Source: Sphaerisporangium corydalis | Lineage (GTDB): Bacteria > Actinomycetota > Actinomycetes > Streptosporangiales > Streptosporangiaceae | NCBI RefSeq assembly: GCF_025506355.1 | Contig: NZ_JANZYP010000047.1 | Span: 18,430 to 82,429, forward strand | DNA length: 64,000 bases | Direction of reading: 5' to 3' | Shown: piece after piece, positions 59,858-64,000 of the stretch | Layout of the letters: each line of letters begins with the position of its first letter | Position numbering within the stretch: the stretch's first letter is position 1 | Program-made: the position numbers and the translations under genes | The notes under the pieces: model-generated | The model's input: only the letters and a program-made list of their open reading frames with translations | What the model was told of the DNA's origin: nothing | Database searches by the model: none

Positions 59858-60423
59858 CGGGCGAGCGGGCTCTGGAGCCCCTGGAAGGCGGTCCGCGGCG
59901 TCCTCGGCGCTCCCGAGGCCACATTGCCGCCGTCGTGCTGCTCGGGCTTCTGGCGGCCGTTCTGGCGGTTCTGGCGGCGGTCGGCCATCTCCGCCTGCGC
60001 GAGCTGCGCGACAGCGAGTCCTCGGCGGCGGCGGCCCTGGCGGCCGCCCGCACGTTCGCGCCCGACATGCTCTCCTACGACTACCGCACCATCGACGCCG
60101 ACCTCGCGCGGGCGCGAGGATACGCCACCGGCGACCTCGCCGACCACTACCGCGAGCTGGCGACGGTGCTGGCGCCGGAGGTGAGGCGGCAGCAGACCGT
60201 CCAGCAGGCGGTCGTGGCCGCCGCGGCGGTGGAATCGGCGACTCCCGACCGCGTTCAGGTGTTGCTGTTCATGAACATGGGAACGACCAAGGTGTTCCCG
60301 GGCGAGAAGCAACCCCAAAAGCAGGTCGTTCAGAACCGCGCCCGGTTCGTGCTGGTCAGAGGCCAAGGCCACTGGCTGGTGTCCGAGTTGTCCACGCTGA
60401 TCGGCAACGCTCCCAACGGATGA
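59854..60423 (+). CDS. Mce-associated membrane protein-like 2
   Basis: 189 residues from ATG 59854, with the same plan as its neighbour: one helix (IAAVVLLGLLAAVLAVLAAVGHL), then LRELRDSESSAAAALAAARTFAPDMLSYDYRTIDADLARARGYATGDLADHYRELATVLAPEVRRQQTVQQAVV and a C-terminal strand VVQNRARFVLVRGQGHWLVSELSTL. Y-R-T-I-D matches the Mam motif. The two look like a tandem paralogue pair between rplL and rpoB, where they have no clear link to transcription. Confidence 0.82.
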   Translation: MTGERALEPLEGGPRRPRRSRGHIAAVVLLGLLAAVLAVLAAVGHLRLRELRDSESSAAAALAAARTFAPDMLSYDYRTIDADLARARGYATGDLADHYRELATVLAPEVRRQQTVQQAVVAAAAVESATPDRVQVLLFMNMGTTKVFPGEKQPQKQVVQNRARFVLVRGQGHWLVSELSTLIGNAPNG

Positions 60424-60884
60424 GGATCTCCTGACCAGGGCTCTGGACAGGAACCGGCGTGGCGCGTTATTAAATTGTTAGTAAAGCTTGGGTTTGCGGA
60501 ACGCAGTGCAGGGGATGACAAACGGCACGACAGCGTCGTGGGGCGGTAAGCCTTCGACCCTCCGTGTCACTGAGCGTTAGCCGATCACCTTCGCGGGTAT
60601 CGTCTGGATCCGGCTGGCCGCTCAGTCTCCCGAGGGGAAGAAAACCCAGCGTGACGGCCATGGGTTCACTCGAATCCGGCTTCACGGGCTTGACGTTTCG
60701 CCGCTGACGGGCGATGCTGCGTCCAACGTGGAGCGCAGAGCGAGACTGAAGTGGACAGGTGTATGCCCATCGGCTACACTGCCCCTTTGCGCTGCCCTTT
60801 GACGACCCGCTTCTCTAGGTAACTTTGATGCATGGTCGTCTGGCGTGCGTGTAGTCAGTCCGCGAGCCCTCGGAAGGACATCTG
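60424..60884 (+). other. 461-bp rpoB upstream region
   Basis: No gene seen. It contains a vegetative promoter at 60752-60780 (listed separately), a TTGACG box at 60690-60695 with weak GATGCT 17 bp later, and a T/A-richer stretch at about 60466-60485. The rpoB SD GGAAGGA is at 60872-60878. Confidence 0.5.
60752..60780 (+). promoter_or_regulatory. rpoBC promoter
   Basis: TGGACA (60752-60757), 17-bp spacer, TACACT (60775-60780). TSS about 60787, about 98 bases before rpoB. The match is close to the HrdB consensus. Confidence 0.75.

Positions 60885-64000
<3,116 letters not shown>

Overview
The window is high-GC DNA (about 70% by eye) from a mycelial actinomycete, most likely of the Streptosporangiaceae type. 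The support is the composition, the many GTG and TTG starts, mycobacterial/Streptomyces-type serC and citrate synthase, SpoIIE/STAS regulators, a WhiJ/BldB-like cassette, class F sortases, and the core block tRNA-Trp-secE-nusG-rplK-rplA-lipoprotein-rplJ-rplL-rpoB. The genus cannot be fixed from the window alone.

Layout. 1-6.2 kb holds small accessory genes: a methyltransferase fragment, a CAP protein, a GNAT acetyltransferase, a hemerythrin-like protein coupled to a VOC protein, a membrane protein, and an ABM-truncated haemoglobin fusion, with much repetitive intergenic DNA. 6.4-9.3 kb carries a HelD-type helicase and a STAS protein. 9.4-14.0 kb carries a wall-type glycosyltransferase and an ECF cobalt/nickel importer (cbiM-cbiQ-cbiO). 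14.1-25.4 kb is housekeeping and regulation: STAS, SDR, crotonase, rhomboid, BlaI-like repressor, serC, citrate synthase, pdxH, an MFS exporter, an IdeR/DtxR repressor and a large SpoIIE-type phosphatase. 25.5-30.0 kb has a SigG-like sigma factor, two alpha/beta hydrolases and an acyl-CoA dehydrogenase. 30.2-38.2 kb contains two surface-protein/class F sortase pairs flanking a HATPase/XRE-DUF5753/DUF397 cassette, a DUF998 protein and an APH(6)-like kinase. 38.4-52.3 kb has a thiolase, a two-component system, a methyltransferase, two ECF sigma operons (one with no normal start codon, one frameshifted), and a sigma-like/ZAS-like/membrane fusion protein with a secreted partner. 52.5-64 kb is adenosine deaminase's neighbour aspC followed by the tRNA-Trp to rpoB core block, cut by the window end inside rpoB.

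The strongest unexplained pattern is at gene ends. At no fewer than eight loci the last bases of a gene, including the stop codon and often the SD/start of the next gene, are tandemly duplicated two to five times. The repeat unit differs at each locus and derives from the local gene. The clearest cases are the hemerythrin-VOC junction (a chain of GTGA-overlapping mini-ORFs, 32-bp period), the VOC tail, the helD tail, the cbiQ-cbiO junction, the SDR tail, the SigG-like tail, the APH tail (about 42 bp) and the second sortase tail (30 bp). This resembles the placement of mycobacterial MIRU repeats at overlapping stop/start codons, but without one shared repeat family.

Other points of interest are two substrate-sortase pairs whose substrates carry a GGAxTG motif in place of LPxTG, the sigma-like/ZAS-like fusion protein, a three-copy 58-bp dispersed repeat, a strong inverted-repeat operator over the DUF998 promoter, and an 18-C/10-G homopolymer cluster beside the rplJ upstream terminator that may be an assembly artefact.
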